Both the position numbers and the translations under genes were made by a program. A DNA stretch of 64,000 nucleotides from Leptolinea sp. HRD-7 (GTDB lineage Bacteria > Chloroflexota > Anaerolineae > Anaerolineales > Anaerolineaceae): assembly GCA_024363285.1 (NCBI GenBank), contig AP024710.1:2698001-2762000 (forward strand). Direction: 5' to 3'. The notes beneath the pieces were generated by a model. That model saw only the letters and a list, made by a program, of their open reading frames with translations, had not been told where the DNA came from and did no database searches. Shown here piece by piece: positions 6,857 through 13,834 of this stretch; positions within the stretch are counted from its first letter, which is position 1; the number at the start of each line of letters is the position of its first letter.

Positions 6857-7512
6857 ACAATACTTTCGAGAAAAACAGCGCGATCAAAGCCGTTCTGTAT
6901 TTCATGGAAAGCGGTGACTATATTTTCAAATGGAAAGAAGACGGCCGGATCAGCCACAAGTGCCTTGCCGCGCCGGATGTATCTGCCGCATTCAGCAAAT
7001 CGGAAATCGATTCCGGGTTCATTCCTTCGGGGGTTATCCGCCATGGTTATGGGACGAATGGTCCCTGGGCCGTTCTTGAAATTGAGCCGGCACGAGAAGA
7101 GATCACGCTGATCAACCCGGGCGGCAACCCCGAAACAATATCGGTGATGTTCCCCCGCCTGATGATGGTGGGCGCCGGCAAGGATTATTACCTGGTTGCG
7201 CTGACTGACCCGTTCATTGTTCCGGAAGCGAAGGCTTTCAGGGCGCCATTCACGAACGTCCACCCGGACCATCGGATCTGTTGGGGATTAAATAACCCGC
7301 CAGTGGCTGAGGTTAGCAATATGAAAAAAGCCTGGAGGCTGTTTATCGAATCTGGCTTTAACGCAGACCTGGCTGCCGGTAAATCACGGCAATTTGACAA
7401 TGACATCCGGAAGGCCTGGAAGAAATATTCAAAGAAGCCAGCCTGGCCAATCACCGATTTGATGCCGGCACGCGAAACCGTAGGCAGCATCATCAAGGAT
7501 ATTTTGAGGTGA
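6853..7512 (+). CDS. PRTRC protein B-like, E2 ubiquitin-conjugating-type fold
   Basis: 219 residues. The core FRAPFTNVHPDHRICWG (129-145) matches the PRTRC-B signature, in which APY-x-NV and a few residues later CLG mark the E2-like active cysteine, here Cys143. The preceding region has alternating strands ending in PRLMMVGAGKDYYLVAL, as in that family. E2-like proteins take a ubiquitin-like modifier from an E1 onto this cysteine. The gene overlaps both neighbours by a few bases and is followed at once by the JAB and E1-like genes, the usual PRTRC set. Confidence 0.75.
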   Translation: MNNTFEKNSAIKAVLYFMESGDYIFKWKEDGRISHKCLAAPDVSAAFSKSEIDSGFIPSGVIRHGYGTNGPWAVLEIEPAREEITLINPGGNPETISVMFPRLMMVGAGKDYYLVALTDPFIVPEAKAFRAPFTNVHPDHRICWGLNNPPVAEVSNMKKAWRLFIESGFNADLAAGKSRQFDNDIRKAWKKYSKKPAWPITDLMPARETVGSIIKDILR

Positions 7513-7514
7513 AT

Positions 7515-8141
7515 ATGTTCATCGATCACGTTGTGGCAAAAAAAACAAGCAGGACCGGCCCCGTAGGTTATCCGACGCCAGGCAAAATGTATGAATTCGT
7601 CTACGCGGCGAACGGGGTATTCATCCGCGCTCAGCGGCAAGGGATGGCCGCGCAGATTCCGATAGTACTTTATCCGGGGAAGAAGCTGCCCGGTCTGATG
7701 AGTGCGGGCTTGGTGGTGGCGCTGGAAACGAAGATCCCTTTATCTATTCTGGATTTTATGATCCGCACGAGCCGGGAAAACATTCATTCCGAAATGCTGT
7801 TTTACCTGGGCTACTTTAACGAGAAATGGAGTTATTACATCCCTCCACAGGTCGCCACAGCCGCACGCTGCCAGCCGGTAAACCCTTACGGTCCGGGCGC
7901 CATGATCGGTATGGTGGATGTGCATTCTCACAACACGATGGACGCATTCTTTTCTCGTGAAGATGACCGTGATGAAACCGGTTTCCGGCTATATGTGGTT
8001 CTCGGTAGGCTGGACAAGGCCTGGCCGCATATCCTGTGCCGGGTTGGGATCTACGGCCACCATGCTGTTGTACCCGCATCCATGATCTTCCAGGACTTTG
8101 AAAAATCAGGAGCGCATGATGTTTACACAGAATTATGCTGA
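7515..8141 (+). CDS. PRTRC protein A-like JAB/JAMM metallopeptidase
   Basis: 208 residues from ATG 7515, chosen over GTG 7509 because GAGGT lies 5-6 bases upstream of it. All JAMM zinc and catalytic residues are visible: Glu93 (HSEM), then H137-S-H139-x7-S147-x2-D150. Such enzymes cleave isopeptide bonds or peptides after the Gly-Gly of ubiquitin-like proteins. In PRTRC cassettes protein A has this fold and stands next to the E1-like gene, as here. The likely substrate is the protein C-like gene product with its internal GTKGG. Confidence 0.88.
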   Translation: MFIDHVVAKKTSRTGPVGYPTPGKMYEFVYAANGVFIRAQRQGMAAQIPIVLYPGKKLPGLMSAGLVVALETKIPLSILDFMIRTSRENIHSEMLFYLGYFNEKWSYYIPPQVATAARCQPVNPYGPGAMIGMVDVHSHNTMDAFFSREDDRDETGFRLYVVLGRLDKAWPHILCRVGIYGHHAVVPASMIFQDFEKSGAHDVYTELC

Positions 8142-8949
8142 CGCTTTGAAGGTGATCATCCCGGCGCCGCGGTCCATAAATCTGGCGCTGATCGGCTGCG
8201 GTGGAACTGGTAGCTGGCTGGCTCCGGCTGTCGCCCGGGTTGGCCGCTGGCTGATGGACATGAACCACGACGTAGATATTGTCTTCGTGGATCCGGACAC
8301 AGTGGAAGAGAAAAACATCTTCCGCCAGAATTTCTGCGCGGCAGAAGTCGGGGAGAACAAGGCGGAAACATTGGCCCAGCGTTACAGCGAGGCGTGGGGG
8401 CTGTCGATAAGTGCCTGGAATCAGAAGTTTCAATGTGACCGCTGGCGCGGATATGACGGTTTTGGGGTATTGCTTGGATGTGTTGACGGACCCGAAGGCC
8501 GGAAAGAGATCAACCGTTATATCACTACTTACAGCCATGCCTGGTGGATCGATAGCGGGAATACTGCTTCTTACGGGCAGGTATTGATCGGCGCCAACCG
8601 GCAACAGTGGGAGAAGAAAGATCCGCTTTCCATACCGGGATATACAAGCTGGGTCGCTTCGCCGGCCGTGCAGCACCCGGAGTTGATTGCACCGGGAGAC
8701 AACTCCCCCGACCAAATGGCTTCGACAGGATCAACCATCGACGCGGAGTTGAGCTGCGCGGATATGGCGCTACGGGACAGCCAGGGCATGGCGATCAACC
8801 AGCGGATGGCGGCAGAGATGGCGGATTACCTGATCAGGCTGCTGATCACGAAGGATCTGCGAAAGTATGCCACTTACATCGACCTGGAGACCGGGAGCTG
8901 CCAGTCAAAGTACATCACGGCTGAGGCGATTAGTAAATGGATAAAGTGA
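8116..8949 (+). CDS. PRTRC ThiF/E1-like adenylating enzyme
   Basis: 277 residues from ATG 8116 behind AGGAG; the start overlaps the JAB gene by 26 bases, and ATG 8119 is equally possible. The Rossmann nucleotide loop is LIGCGGTGSW (25-34), followed by the strand VDIVFVDPD (53-61) and the E1-conserved NIFRQNF (67-73). Cys214 (LSCADMA) is at the place of the E1 catalytic cysteine. E1-like enzymes adenylate the C-terminal glycine of ubiquitin-like proteins. With the E2-, JAB- and modifier-like genes it completes a conjugation-type cassette. Confidence 0.88.
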   Translation: MMFTQNYADALKVIIPAPRSINLALIGCGGTGSWLAPAVARVGRWLMDMNHDVDIVFVDPDTVEEKNIFRQNFCAAEVGENKAETLAQRYSEAWGLSISAWNQKFQCDRWRGYDGFGVLLGCVDGPEGRKEINRYITTYSHAWWIDSGNTASYGQVLIGANRQQWEKKDPLSIPGYTSWVASPAVQHPELIAPGDNSPDQMASTGSTIDAELSCADMALRDSQGMAINQRMAAEMADYLIRLLITKDLRKYATYIDLETGSCQSKYITAEAISKWIK

Positions 8950-9167
8950 GAGTTTTATGCCCCGACTGCCATGAAGCAGTTCACACCCAGAAAGCTATTT
9001 CAGATCTTCAGGATGTGGATATTTCTTTCGGGGCGAAGTATGCCGGCCGGATCGTTGATGAGCGGACTGACGAAACGTTGAAGGTGCTGGTTATCTTCCG
9101 TCAATACAAAGGGCGCGGGCCGGTGTTCCTTTCAGCCGTAGACCCAAACATGGTGGTGAATCGATGA
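8937..9167 (+). CDS. Small protein with N-terminal Cys/His cluster
   Basis: 76 residues, overlapping the end of the E1-like gene by 13 bases, with GAGG 10 bases before ATG. CPDCHEAVH near the N-terminus could bind a metal (C-x2-C-x4-H). The remainder looks like a small beta-rich domain (GRIVDERTDETLKVLVIF). No family recognised. Its close packing at both ends says it is co-transcribed with the cassette and the replication gene. Confidence 0.65.
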   Translation: MDKVRVLCPDCHEAVHTQKAISDLQDVDISFGAKYAGRIVDERTDETLKVLVIFRQYKGRGPVFLSAVDPNMVVNR

Positions 9168-10168
9168 CAACAAAGGAAATACCCCTCCAGTTGCACATGC
9201 TTCGGAGTTGGAAAGGCGCGCCGGTTTCTGTGGTGATGGCGTTATGGTTTTCTGGGATGCCACAGAATGTGAAGTGGCTGCAGCGTCAGACAGGGTACCG
9301 CTTTGAAGCAGTGCAGGAAGCCCTGGAAGTTTTGCTTGAATACCAGATGGTCACCCGGATCGACCGGTACCACTGGCAGATTGCCGGCAACACACGGCAG
9401 TTCCCCCTTGGCCAGGCTATGCTGGGAACCGGGGAAGATGAAGATGAGGGACTAATAACCACTGAGACCATCCTCCCTCTCTTTGAATCCCCCAACCATG
9501 GGGACTTCGGAAAAACCGAAGTCCCGGTTTCTGAATTGCCTGAAAATAGCGGGACTTCGGAAAAACCGAAGTCGGACTTCGGAAAAACCGAAGTCCCGGT
9601 ATCTAGTAGTAGTAGATCTATTAATCTAGATTCTAAAAATAAAGAGCTACTACTAGCTAGAGATGAACTTGTCGAAATTTTCGATGAGTTCGGGGTGCGT
9701 GAACCGAAGCGCAGCCAGTTGATCAATGCGGGGATTGAACCTCGATCTGCGAGATTCCACCTTGAGACGGCGCCAAATGTGGCCATGGCTATTTTCAGGA
9801 TGCAAGCAGGCTGGCCGGTGAAGAAGGGGTGGCAGCCGCGGGCAGTGTTTGGCGACGGTGATGAATCCCCCCTTGATCCCCCATTCTGCCCTTCGGGCAA
9901 GGGGGGCGAGATGCCGGAAATTCCGGATAACCAGATTGAGGCATTCGGGCGCGCGCTGGAATGTTTGCGCGCAAACATTCCGCACTCAGTATTCCAGACC
10001 TGGTTCTCTTCGCTGCGAATGACCGGTCCGGTGGAAGACGGCGAGGTGACTATCCGGGCAGCAAATAGTTTTGTGGTCGACCATGTCAAGCCTTATGCCG
10101 GGGATCTGGCGCGGCTGCTGGGTTCCGAGTTCGGAACCACGATCGAAGTCAAATTTATTGTGATGTGA
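9164..10168 (+). CDS. Phage replication initiator: winged-helix N-terminus, DnaA domain-I-like C-terminus
   Basis: 334 residues. Residues about 15-75 look like a winged helix of phage replisome organizers (VVMALWFSGMPQNVKWLQRQ...). A low-complexity middle (110-165) is encoded by three DNA hairpins and an AT-rich tract that look like an origin. Residues about 265-334 resemble DnaA domain I, which self-associates and recruits helicase: FQTWFSSLRM, then ANSFVVDHVKPY, then TIEVKF. The middle and linker also hold a palindromic element (SPLDPPFCPSGKGGE) and a parS-like palindrome (ECLRANI). SSB follows two genes later. No helicase or AAA+ domain is present, so it must recruit host helicase. Confidence 0.75.
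   Translation: MTTKEIPLQLHMLRSWKGAPVSVVMALWFSGMPQNVKWLQRQTGYRFEAVQEALEVLLEYQMVTRIDRYHWQIAGNTRQFPLGQAMLGTGEDEDEGLITTETILPLFESPNHGDFGKTEVPVSELPENSGTSEKPKSDFGKTEVPVSSSSRSINLDSKNKELLLARDELVEIFDEFGVREPKRSQLINAGIEPRSARFHLETAPNVAMAIFRMQAGWPVKKGWQPRAVFGDGDESPLDPPFCPSGKGGEMPEIPDNQIEAFGRALECLRANIPHSVFQTWFSSLRMTGPVEDGEVTIRAANSFVVDHVKPYAGDLARLLGSEFGTTIEVKFIVM
9501..9660. other. Candidate replication origin inside initiator gene
   Basis: Three copies of the hairpin GACTTCGG-A5-CCGAAGTC lie at 9501-9525, 9551-9573 and 9574-9597. They are followed by an AT-rich stretch (9601-9660) bounded by inverted repeats CTAGTAGTAG and CTACTACTAG. Repeats inside an initiator gene beside an AT-rich melting region is the layout of the lambda O gene origin. 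The protein encoded here is low-complexity, so DNA rather than protein seems to be selected. Confidence 0.65.
9863..9907. repeat. Palindromic element inside initiator gene
   Basis: GAATCCCCCCTTGATCCCCC followed by a CTGCCCTTCGGGCAAGGGGGG closing arm. It is in frame and encodes the linker ESPLDPPFCPSGKGGE between two domains. Confidence 0.65.
9961..9978. repeat. parS-like palindrome, copy 2
   Basis: ATGTTTGCGCGCAAACAT, perfect over 18 bp. It is in frame in the initiator gene as CLRANI, at the start of the DnaA-domain-I-like part. Confidence 0.75.
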
Positions 10169-10178
10169 GGGAGAAAAA

Positions 10179-10391
10179 ATGAAGAAAACGAAGGTGGTTG
10201 TCGCATTTGGTTGTATCGAAATTGTAATAAGCCTTTTATCTTTAGCCGCGAGTACTTATGTAAATTTCAGAATTCTTGACTTGATCAAGGCTGATAACCT
10301 GATGTGGTTTTTGTTCTGGGGAAACCTCCCGTTGTTGCTGATCCTCAAGACTATGGCTGAAGTTGCGAAATCATTCTTGTCGGAGAATTAA
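10179..10391 (+). CDS. Small two-helix membrane protein
   Basis: 70 residues behind GAGGGAG. Two hydrophobic segments (about 7-27 VVVAFGCIEIVISLLSLAAS, and 42-60 MWFLFWGNLPLLLILKTM) suggest a double-spanning membrane protein. It lies between the initiator and SSB genes. No family recognised; superinfection-exclusion proteins are often of this size and form, but nothing specific supports that here. Confidence 0.65.
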   Translation: MKKTKVVVAFGCIEIVISLLSLAASTYVNFRILDLIKADNLMWFLFWGNLPLLLILKTMAEVAKSFLSEN

Positions 10392-10393
10392 CC

Positions 10394-10798
10394 ATGTTTC
10401 AAGAAACCCTGATAGTGGGTATGGTGCAGGCGGTTGGTCCTTTGCAATATCTGCCGATGGATAACGGGAGCTGCAAGCGGATCACTGTGGAGACGGTCCG
10501 GAATTTTCGTGACAATACGGGCCAGCAGAGGCGTGAAAAGATCATCTGGCGGGTTAGCGCCTGGGACAAGTGGGCCGATTGGGCTGATAAATATGTGCGG
10601 ACAGGAATGTACCTTCAGGTGCGCGGTCGGTTGCACGCAGATGAAATAACTGGCGGGCCTGTTGTGCGGTACGACAAAAACAAGGCGCAGTATGTCTCCA
10701 GCTTTGACCTGGTAGCCAGGGATATTGTCCCCTGGGGCGGTACGTCACTGGAGATCGAACGGCTGCCGATCGAGGGGAATGAGGTGGAAGATGCCTGA
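10394..10798 (+). CDS. ssb: Single-stranded DNA-binding protein
   Basis: 134 residues, one OB fold: the N-terminal ETLIVGMVQAVGPLQY strand pair, the central KIIWRVSAWDKWADWADKYVRTGMYLQVRGRL (split by turns) with the conserved W-x-VSAW and G-x-x-LQVRG pattern of bacterial/phage SSB, and a final DLVARDI strand. The C-terminus ends in acidic EGNEVEDA but lacks the typical DDDIPF helicase-loading tail. It coats single-stranded DNA during replication. It sits directly after the replication initiator, as expected. Confidence 0.85.
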   Translation: MFQETLIVGMVQAVGPLQYLPMDNGSCKRITVETVRNFRDNTGQQRREKIIWRVSAWDKWADWADKYVRTGMYLQVRGRLHADEITGGPVVRYDKNKAQYVSSFDLVARDIVPWGGTSLEIERLPIEGNEVEDA

Positions 10799-11246
10799 AA
10801 AAGAATCCCCCAACCCCCTTCACGAAGGGGGGCAATTAGCGGAAATCAAGTATCCATGGCCCATAGATCAAATTGAAGAAGTGCGGAAGAAGATCGCACT
10901 TGCTCGCGGCTGGGTCTACCAGGATGAAGCGCCGGCCGGGATGGATCCGCAGATCCGCGGCTGGTGGAAGATCCCGGGTGTGGCGCGCGGTTGGACTCAG
11001 GCGCTTCCGCCGTGGACGTATGATTTTTCAGAAGCCTGGTCTTTGTTTATCGAGATGGCCGGGATGGCGTCTGTTGATATGTATATCCTGGATGATGAGA
11101 TTTTTTGTGTTGCCAGGGAGCGCATGGATACCCTGTCTCCGGTGTGCTTTGGCCAGTATGGACGGGAATGGCCGGTTATGGCGATCTGCCTGTGCTATGT
11201 GCAGTGGATGGACCACAAGGCCGCGAAAGAACTGGCGGCGGAATGA
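10791..11246 (+). CDS. Phage protein, possible ABA-sandwich family, with inserted palindromic element
   Basis: 151 residues from ATG 10791 behind GAGGTGGAAG; the start overlaps the end of ssb. The first 16 residues (MPEKESPNPLHEGGQL) are mostly encoded by a complete palindromic element (10803-10832). The C-terminal half (YDFSEAWSLFIEMAGM ... REWPVMAICLCYVQW) has the AW-x-LVE-M and A-x-A-x-C-x-A features of small phage ABA-sandwich proteins, whose role is unknown. It belongs to the early/middle block. Confidence 0.65.
   Translation: MPEKESPNPLHEGGQLAEIKYPWPIDQIEEVRKKIALARGWVYQDEAPAGMDPQIRGWWKIPGVARGWTQALPPWTYDFSEAWSLFIEMAGMASVDMYILDDEIFCVARERMDTLSPVCFGQYGREWPVMAICLCYVQWMDHKAAKELAAE
10803..10832. 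repeat. Palindromic element, intact copy in a gene 5' end
   Basis: GAATCCCCCAACCCCCTTCACGAAGGGGGG with CCCCCTTC/GAAGGGGG arms. It is in frame right after the start codon of the 10791 gene. Confidence 0.75.
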
Positions 11247-11629
11247 CGATCAAGGATTACTACCCCAACCGGCAATTACGGGACCGAATGTATGCGGATT
11301 TCGGTAAGGACGAACGCAGGTTGTGCCGGCAATGTGCGCTGATGACGCGAAACCAGAAGTTGTTCACTTCCAGCCGGTGCGCTTTTGTGTGCGGCCCGAG
11401 TGACTTTTGCTGGCGGGGAGATTGGCCGGCCTGCGGATTGATCGATATTGCCAACGCGGAGGATGAACGGTTGAAGTCGTTTAACAAAGATGGACGCAGA
11501 CCCTCAGTGCTGGCGGGTGTGAAGAGGCAGTTGAGCGCCGGTCTGCTGGTGGCTGATGGCAAGATCATCGGGTCGGTGGAAGATTTGGATACTCAACCGG
11601 TTGGAATTAAGGAAAGTAATGTCGAATAA
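11243..11629 (+). CDS. Cysteine-rich phage protein, probable zinc-binding
   Basis: 128 residues; ATGA overlap with the upstream stop. Six cysteines are arranged as C-x2-C (LCRQC, near 29-32) and C-x3-C-x5-C-x7-C (near 48-66), suggesting one or two metal sites. The tail (about 95-128) is polar. No family recognised. It is placed among early/middle genes with other small zinc-ribbon-like proteins (11982 gene). Confidence 0.65.
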   Translation: MTIKDYYPNRQLRDRMYADFGKDERRLCRQCALMTRNQKLFTSSRCAFVCGPSDFCWRGDWPACGLIDIANAEDERLKSFNKDGRRPSVLAGVKRQLSAGLLVADGKIIGSVEDLDTQPVGIKESNVE

Positions 11630-11640
11630 AGGAGATTCCA

Positions 11641-11985
11641 TTGTCAAGCTATAACTTGCCTGTTTTTGAAGGTTTGAAAATATCATCCTTATATTTATTA
11701 GAACCAATGACGGGGGATGAATTAACTCCAGGTCATAGACATTATCCAAACGGGATTGTTTTACGGGATGCCATCCAGCGAGATGGTACTGTGCTGTGGA
11801 AAATTGTGGATCCTCCGTTTGTATTGAATACTTCCGGGCAATGGGAGTATGAACCGATGCCGTCAAGCCGGGACGACGCATTTTTGAAACGATGCCGATT
11901 CGCATCCATCGAGGCAGCAGTAAAAGCATGGAATTTATCAACAGTTTCAGCAGATGTTTGCGCGCAAACAATTACAGGTAGGTGA
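11641..11985 (+). CDS. Hypothetical phage protein with TTG start
   Basis: 114 residues. TTG 11641 is selected because AAGGAG stands 6 bases before it; no ATG fits. Predicted beta-rich (GLKISSLYLLEPM, then DGTVLWKIVDPP) and no recognised family. Its last residues (VCAQTI) are encoded by a parS-like palindrome at 11954-11971, so the C-terminus has been shaped by that DNA site. Confidence 0.6.
   Translation: MSSYNLPVFEGLKISSLYLLEPMTGDELTPGHRHYPNGIVLRDAIQRDGTVLWKIVDPPFVLNTSGQWEYEPMPSSRDDAFLKRCRFASIEAAVKAWNLSTVSADVCAQTITGR
11954..11971. repeat. parS-like palindrome, copy 3
   Basis: ATGTTTGCGCGCAAACAA. It lies at the 3' end of the 11641 gene, read in a different frame from copies 2 and 4 (DVCAQT instead of CLRANI). 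Confidence 0.75.
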
Positions 11986-12323
11986 CCTTGGGAAGCTGGT
12001 ATCCATTCAAGTGTGTTGAGTGCGGGAATGTGGAGGGGCGATATCGCAATTCCAAGAAATGCACAAAGTGCGGTGGGCGGATTGAACGATCTTCTATTAC
12101 AGGTGAGGTGACTATGGTAAATGTGTCGACTGTTGAGTTCCTTGATCATGACATGAATGATGTCTTTATTAATCCCCAAGAATATTTAGTGATTACAAAA
12201 TCGCCGCGCCATGACAGCCGGGATACTTACTCTGTTATCGAGATGAAAAATGGCTCACAAATTGAAGTGCTCGGCATACCCTCTGAAGTAGCGCAAAAGA
12301 TCAGGGAGGCTTGCCATGAGTGA
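11982..12323 (+). CDS. Small protein with N-terminal zinc ribbon
   Basis: 113 residues from GTG 11982, overlapping the previous stop by 4 bases, with AGGTAG just ahead. CVECG (11-15) and CTKCG (27-31) form a typical four-cysteine zinc ribbon. The remainder (VSTVEFLDHDMNDVF ... EVLGIPSEVAQKIREACHE) has no recognised fold. ATG 12115 could give a shorter protein without the ribbon. Confidence 0.6.
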   Translation: MTLGSWYPFKCVECGNVEGRYRNSKKCTKCGGRIERSSITGEVTMVNVSTVEFLDHDMNDVFINPQEYLVITKSPRHDSRDTYSVIEMKNGSQIEVLGIPSEVAQKIREACHE

Positions 12324-12420
12324 GCAGAGTGAGATCAATGAGGACTTTATCCATAACAAGTATGGGTATTGTTATAAGGATTATTTGGGGGCGGAGGCTG
12401 CCTCATGGCCGGATCTGTGA
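12316..12420 (+). CDS. Possible 34-residue peptide
   Basis: ATG 12316 with GGGAGG 6 bases upstream encodes MSEQSEINEDFIHNKYGYCY... and ends in ASWPDL. It overlaps both neighbours. The ribosome site is good, but the region is also coding at both ends, so it could be accidental. Confidence 0.4.
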   Translation: MSEQSEINEDFIHNKYGYCYKDYLGAEAASWPDL

Positions 12421-12653
12421 TCGACAATGAATCCCCCTTTAATTCCCACTTCACGAAGGGGGACGCCGGCACGGGAAAGCTGCCAGTGCCGGCGGATGAT
12501 TTGAATATGATCCTGGAGGCCATTCAGATGGTGGTCAAATCGGGCCGTGGGTATGGCGAGGTGGTTATCACGTTCAAGCGCGGTGAACTGGACCAGGTGG
12601 AACCGAGGCCGCAGCTTAAGCCGTCACGTGGAGGGAAGGAAGGGCATATATGA
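12405..12653 (+). CDS. Small DUF2292-like protein carrying a palindromic element
   Basis: 82 residues. Residues 9-22 (ESPFNSHFTKGDAG) come from an in-frame palindromic element. The core MILEAIQMVVKSGRGYGEVV followed by ITFKRGELDQVEPR matches small DUF2292-type proteins (helix, YG-x-V strand, strand ending in Q-x-E). These are uncharacterised and common in phages and Firmicutes. Confidence 0.6.
   Translation: MAGSVIDNESPFNSHFTKGDAGTGKLPVPADDLNMILEAIQMVVKSGRGYGEVVITFKRGELDQVEPRPQLKPSRGGKEGHI
12428..12462. repeat. Palindromic element inside small gene
   Basis: GAATCCCCCTTTAATTCCCA followed by CTTCACGAAGGGGG. Very similar to the intergenic copy at 33429, but here it is translated. Confidence 0.7.
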
Positions 12654-12787
12654 CATCATTTATTTTTACGAAGGGGATTGGGTTCTTGATGGCTGGCGCG
12701 GCAATTACCCTGTACTGCCGGGGCGAAATTCTGAAAGCCCTGTTCTTCATCGTGTTAGGAATATTCTGGGTGGTGGTGACGCGATGA
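12650..12787 (+). CDS. Small membrane peptide, 45 residues
   Basis: ATG 12650 follows GGAAGGAAGGG. The peptide (MTSFIFTKGIGFLMAGAAI... FFIVLGIFWVVVTR) has two hydrophobic stretches, so it probably spans the membrane twice. It overlaps the DUF2292-like gene end by 4 bases and the next start by 4 bases, the packing of a real gene. Confidence 0.55.
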   Translation: MTSFIFTKGIGFLMAGAAITLYCRGEILKALFFIVLGIFWVVVTR

Positions 12788-13098
12788 ACGACAATGACGG
12801 GCTGCTCCCGTGGCAGCAGGAACTTATTGATTTGATAGAAAAAAGGCAATCGTCAGGATATCAATTTATTTCAATTCCACGGTGTCACGGGAAAATGCTG
12901 GTAACCGATTTTATTGAAAAGGAATATGGTGACCGATGCGAGAGGGTGGAAGGTGGGTTGATCATCCACCTGGAGAAGCCGGCAAATATAAAAAAGTCTG
13001 ATGCGCGGGTGATCCTTGTCATCGGGATGGCGTTGGGGTACGGCCTGCTGGTTTATCTGTGCCATCTCACAGGCTGGCTTTATTCCATCCAATTGTGA
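12784..13098 (+). CDS. Small protein with P-loop-like N-terminus and C-terminal membrane helix
   Basis: 104 residues from ATG 12784. LPWQQELIDLIEK followed by FISIPRCHGKM (28-38) closely resembles the N-terminal motor motif of terminases and helicases (MPRRHGKS), but the Walker Ser/Thr is Met here and no Walker B exists, so ATPase activity is unlikely. A hydrophobic segment (about 78-98) near the end suggests a membrane anchor. No family recognised. Confidence 0.6.
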   Translation: MNDNDGLLPWQQELIDLIEKRQSSGYQFISIPRCHGKMLVTDFIEKEYGDRCERVEGGLIIHLEKPANIKKSDARVILVIGMALGYGLLVYLCHLTGWLYSIQL

Positions 13099-13116
13099 GA
13101 AAAAAGGATTATTGAA

Positions 13117-13200
13117 ATGAGCGATAGTCTGGGTATATATCTTATTGTTTGGTTAATCGGAACTGCGCTGGTTTTGGCGATTGTCTTTATTCGGAAATAA
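13117..13200 (+). CDS. 27-residue membrane peptide
   Basis: ATG 13117 with AAAGGAT 7 bases upstream. One hydrophobic helix (YLIVWLIGTALVLAIVFI) ending in RK. Single-span phage peptides like this are often missed; the function is unknown. Confidence 0.5.
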   Translation: MSDSLGIYLIVWLIGTALVLAIVFIRK

Positions 13201-13251
13201 GAATATTTGTGCTATACTCTTTACAGATAATTTGTTCTAAAGGTTGACAAC

Positions 13252-13590
13252 ATGAAAGAACCAATGGGAAAAATTGTGCTGGCGCAGGATGTGTATGGGG
13301 ATGATGAGCGAATCCAGTCTATTGCTGAGAAAGCATGGATCAGGCAACAGTATTTCGACAAGATCAACAAAGGGTCAACAGGGCGGCCGAAAGCCTGCTG
13401 GACTGAAAATATGGTGATGCGGCGGTACAAGTTGAAGTCCGGAAAGCCTGACGGGTTGAAGCCAATAAAACTGAATAACGGGTTAGTTATGGATATGGAT
13501 ATTTACTGGGGGCGGCGCAGGTATCTGGCAGGGTTTTCATCAGAATTACAACTTCTGGGGTATATTGAAGTGACATATTCGGAGGATTGA
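13252..13590 (+). CDS. Hypothetical phage protein before late region
   Basis: 112 residues behind AAAGG. Basic and mixed-fold (AEKAWIRQQYFDKINKGSTGR, then CWTENMVMRRYKL, then DIYWGRRRYLAGF). A TATACT element near 13209 and a weak -35 17 bases ahead may give it its own promoter. It is followed 1 base later by a MerR/excisionase-type gene, so the pair may be a regulatory unit. No family recognised. Confidence 0.6.
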   Translation: MKEPMGKIVLAQDVYGDDERIQSIAEKAWIRQQYFDKINKGSTGRPKACWTENMVMRRYKLKSGKPDGLKPIKLNNGLVMDMDIYWGRRRYLAGFSSELQLLGYIEVTYSED

Positions 13591-13591
13591 A

Positions 13592-13780
13592 ATGGATGAC
13601 TTTATTTCTATAAGTGAAGCCGCGGAAAAAATAGGCGCATCAGTTGCTCTGATCCGGCGTTGGTGCCAGACTGGTAAAATGCCGGCCGTGAAGGTAGGAA
13701 AGACCTGGATAATAAAGGCTTCTGATGTGGAAAAGCATCCACCAGTTGGAGAATGGGCGAAAGGAAGGCCGAAAAAATAG
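13592..13780 (+). CDS. Helix-turn-helix protein, MerR/excisionase type
   Basis: 62 residues. The whole protein is one winged-helix domain: FISISEAAEKIGASVALIRR followed by WCQTGKMPAVKVGKTWIIK, the pattern of excisionase-family HTH_17 proteins. These bend DNA at attachment sites or regulate transcription. It is the last gene before the late promoter, so it could control the switch to late genes or help excision; the sequence does not decide. Confidence 0.8.
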   Translation: MDDFISISEAAEKIGASVALIRRWCQTGKMPAVKVGKTWIIKASDVEKHPPVGEWAKGRPKK

Positions 13781-13798
13781 AAAAAATCTCATATTGAG

Positions 13799-13828
13799 TT
13801 GCATTATTCGAGATTTTATGTATATAAT
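13799..13828 (+). promoter_or_regulatory. Probable late promoter
   Basis: TTGCAT (13799-13804), an 18-bp spacer with a TG just before the -10, then TATAAT (13823-13828). It faces the lysis and structural genes. Confidence 0.7.
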
Positions 13829-13834
13829 CGGTTA

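Noticed and set aside
12784..13098. Small P-loop ATPase
   Set aside because: IPRCHGKM lacks the Walker Ser/Thr and there is no Walker B; kept only as an unknown protein.
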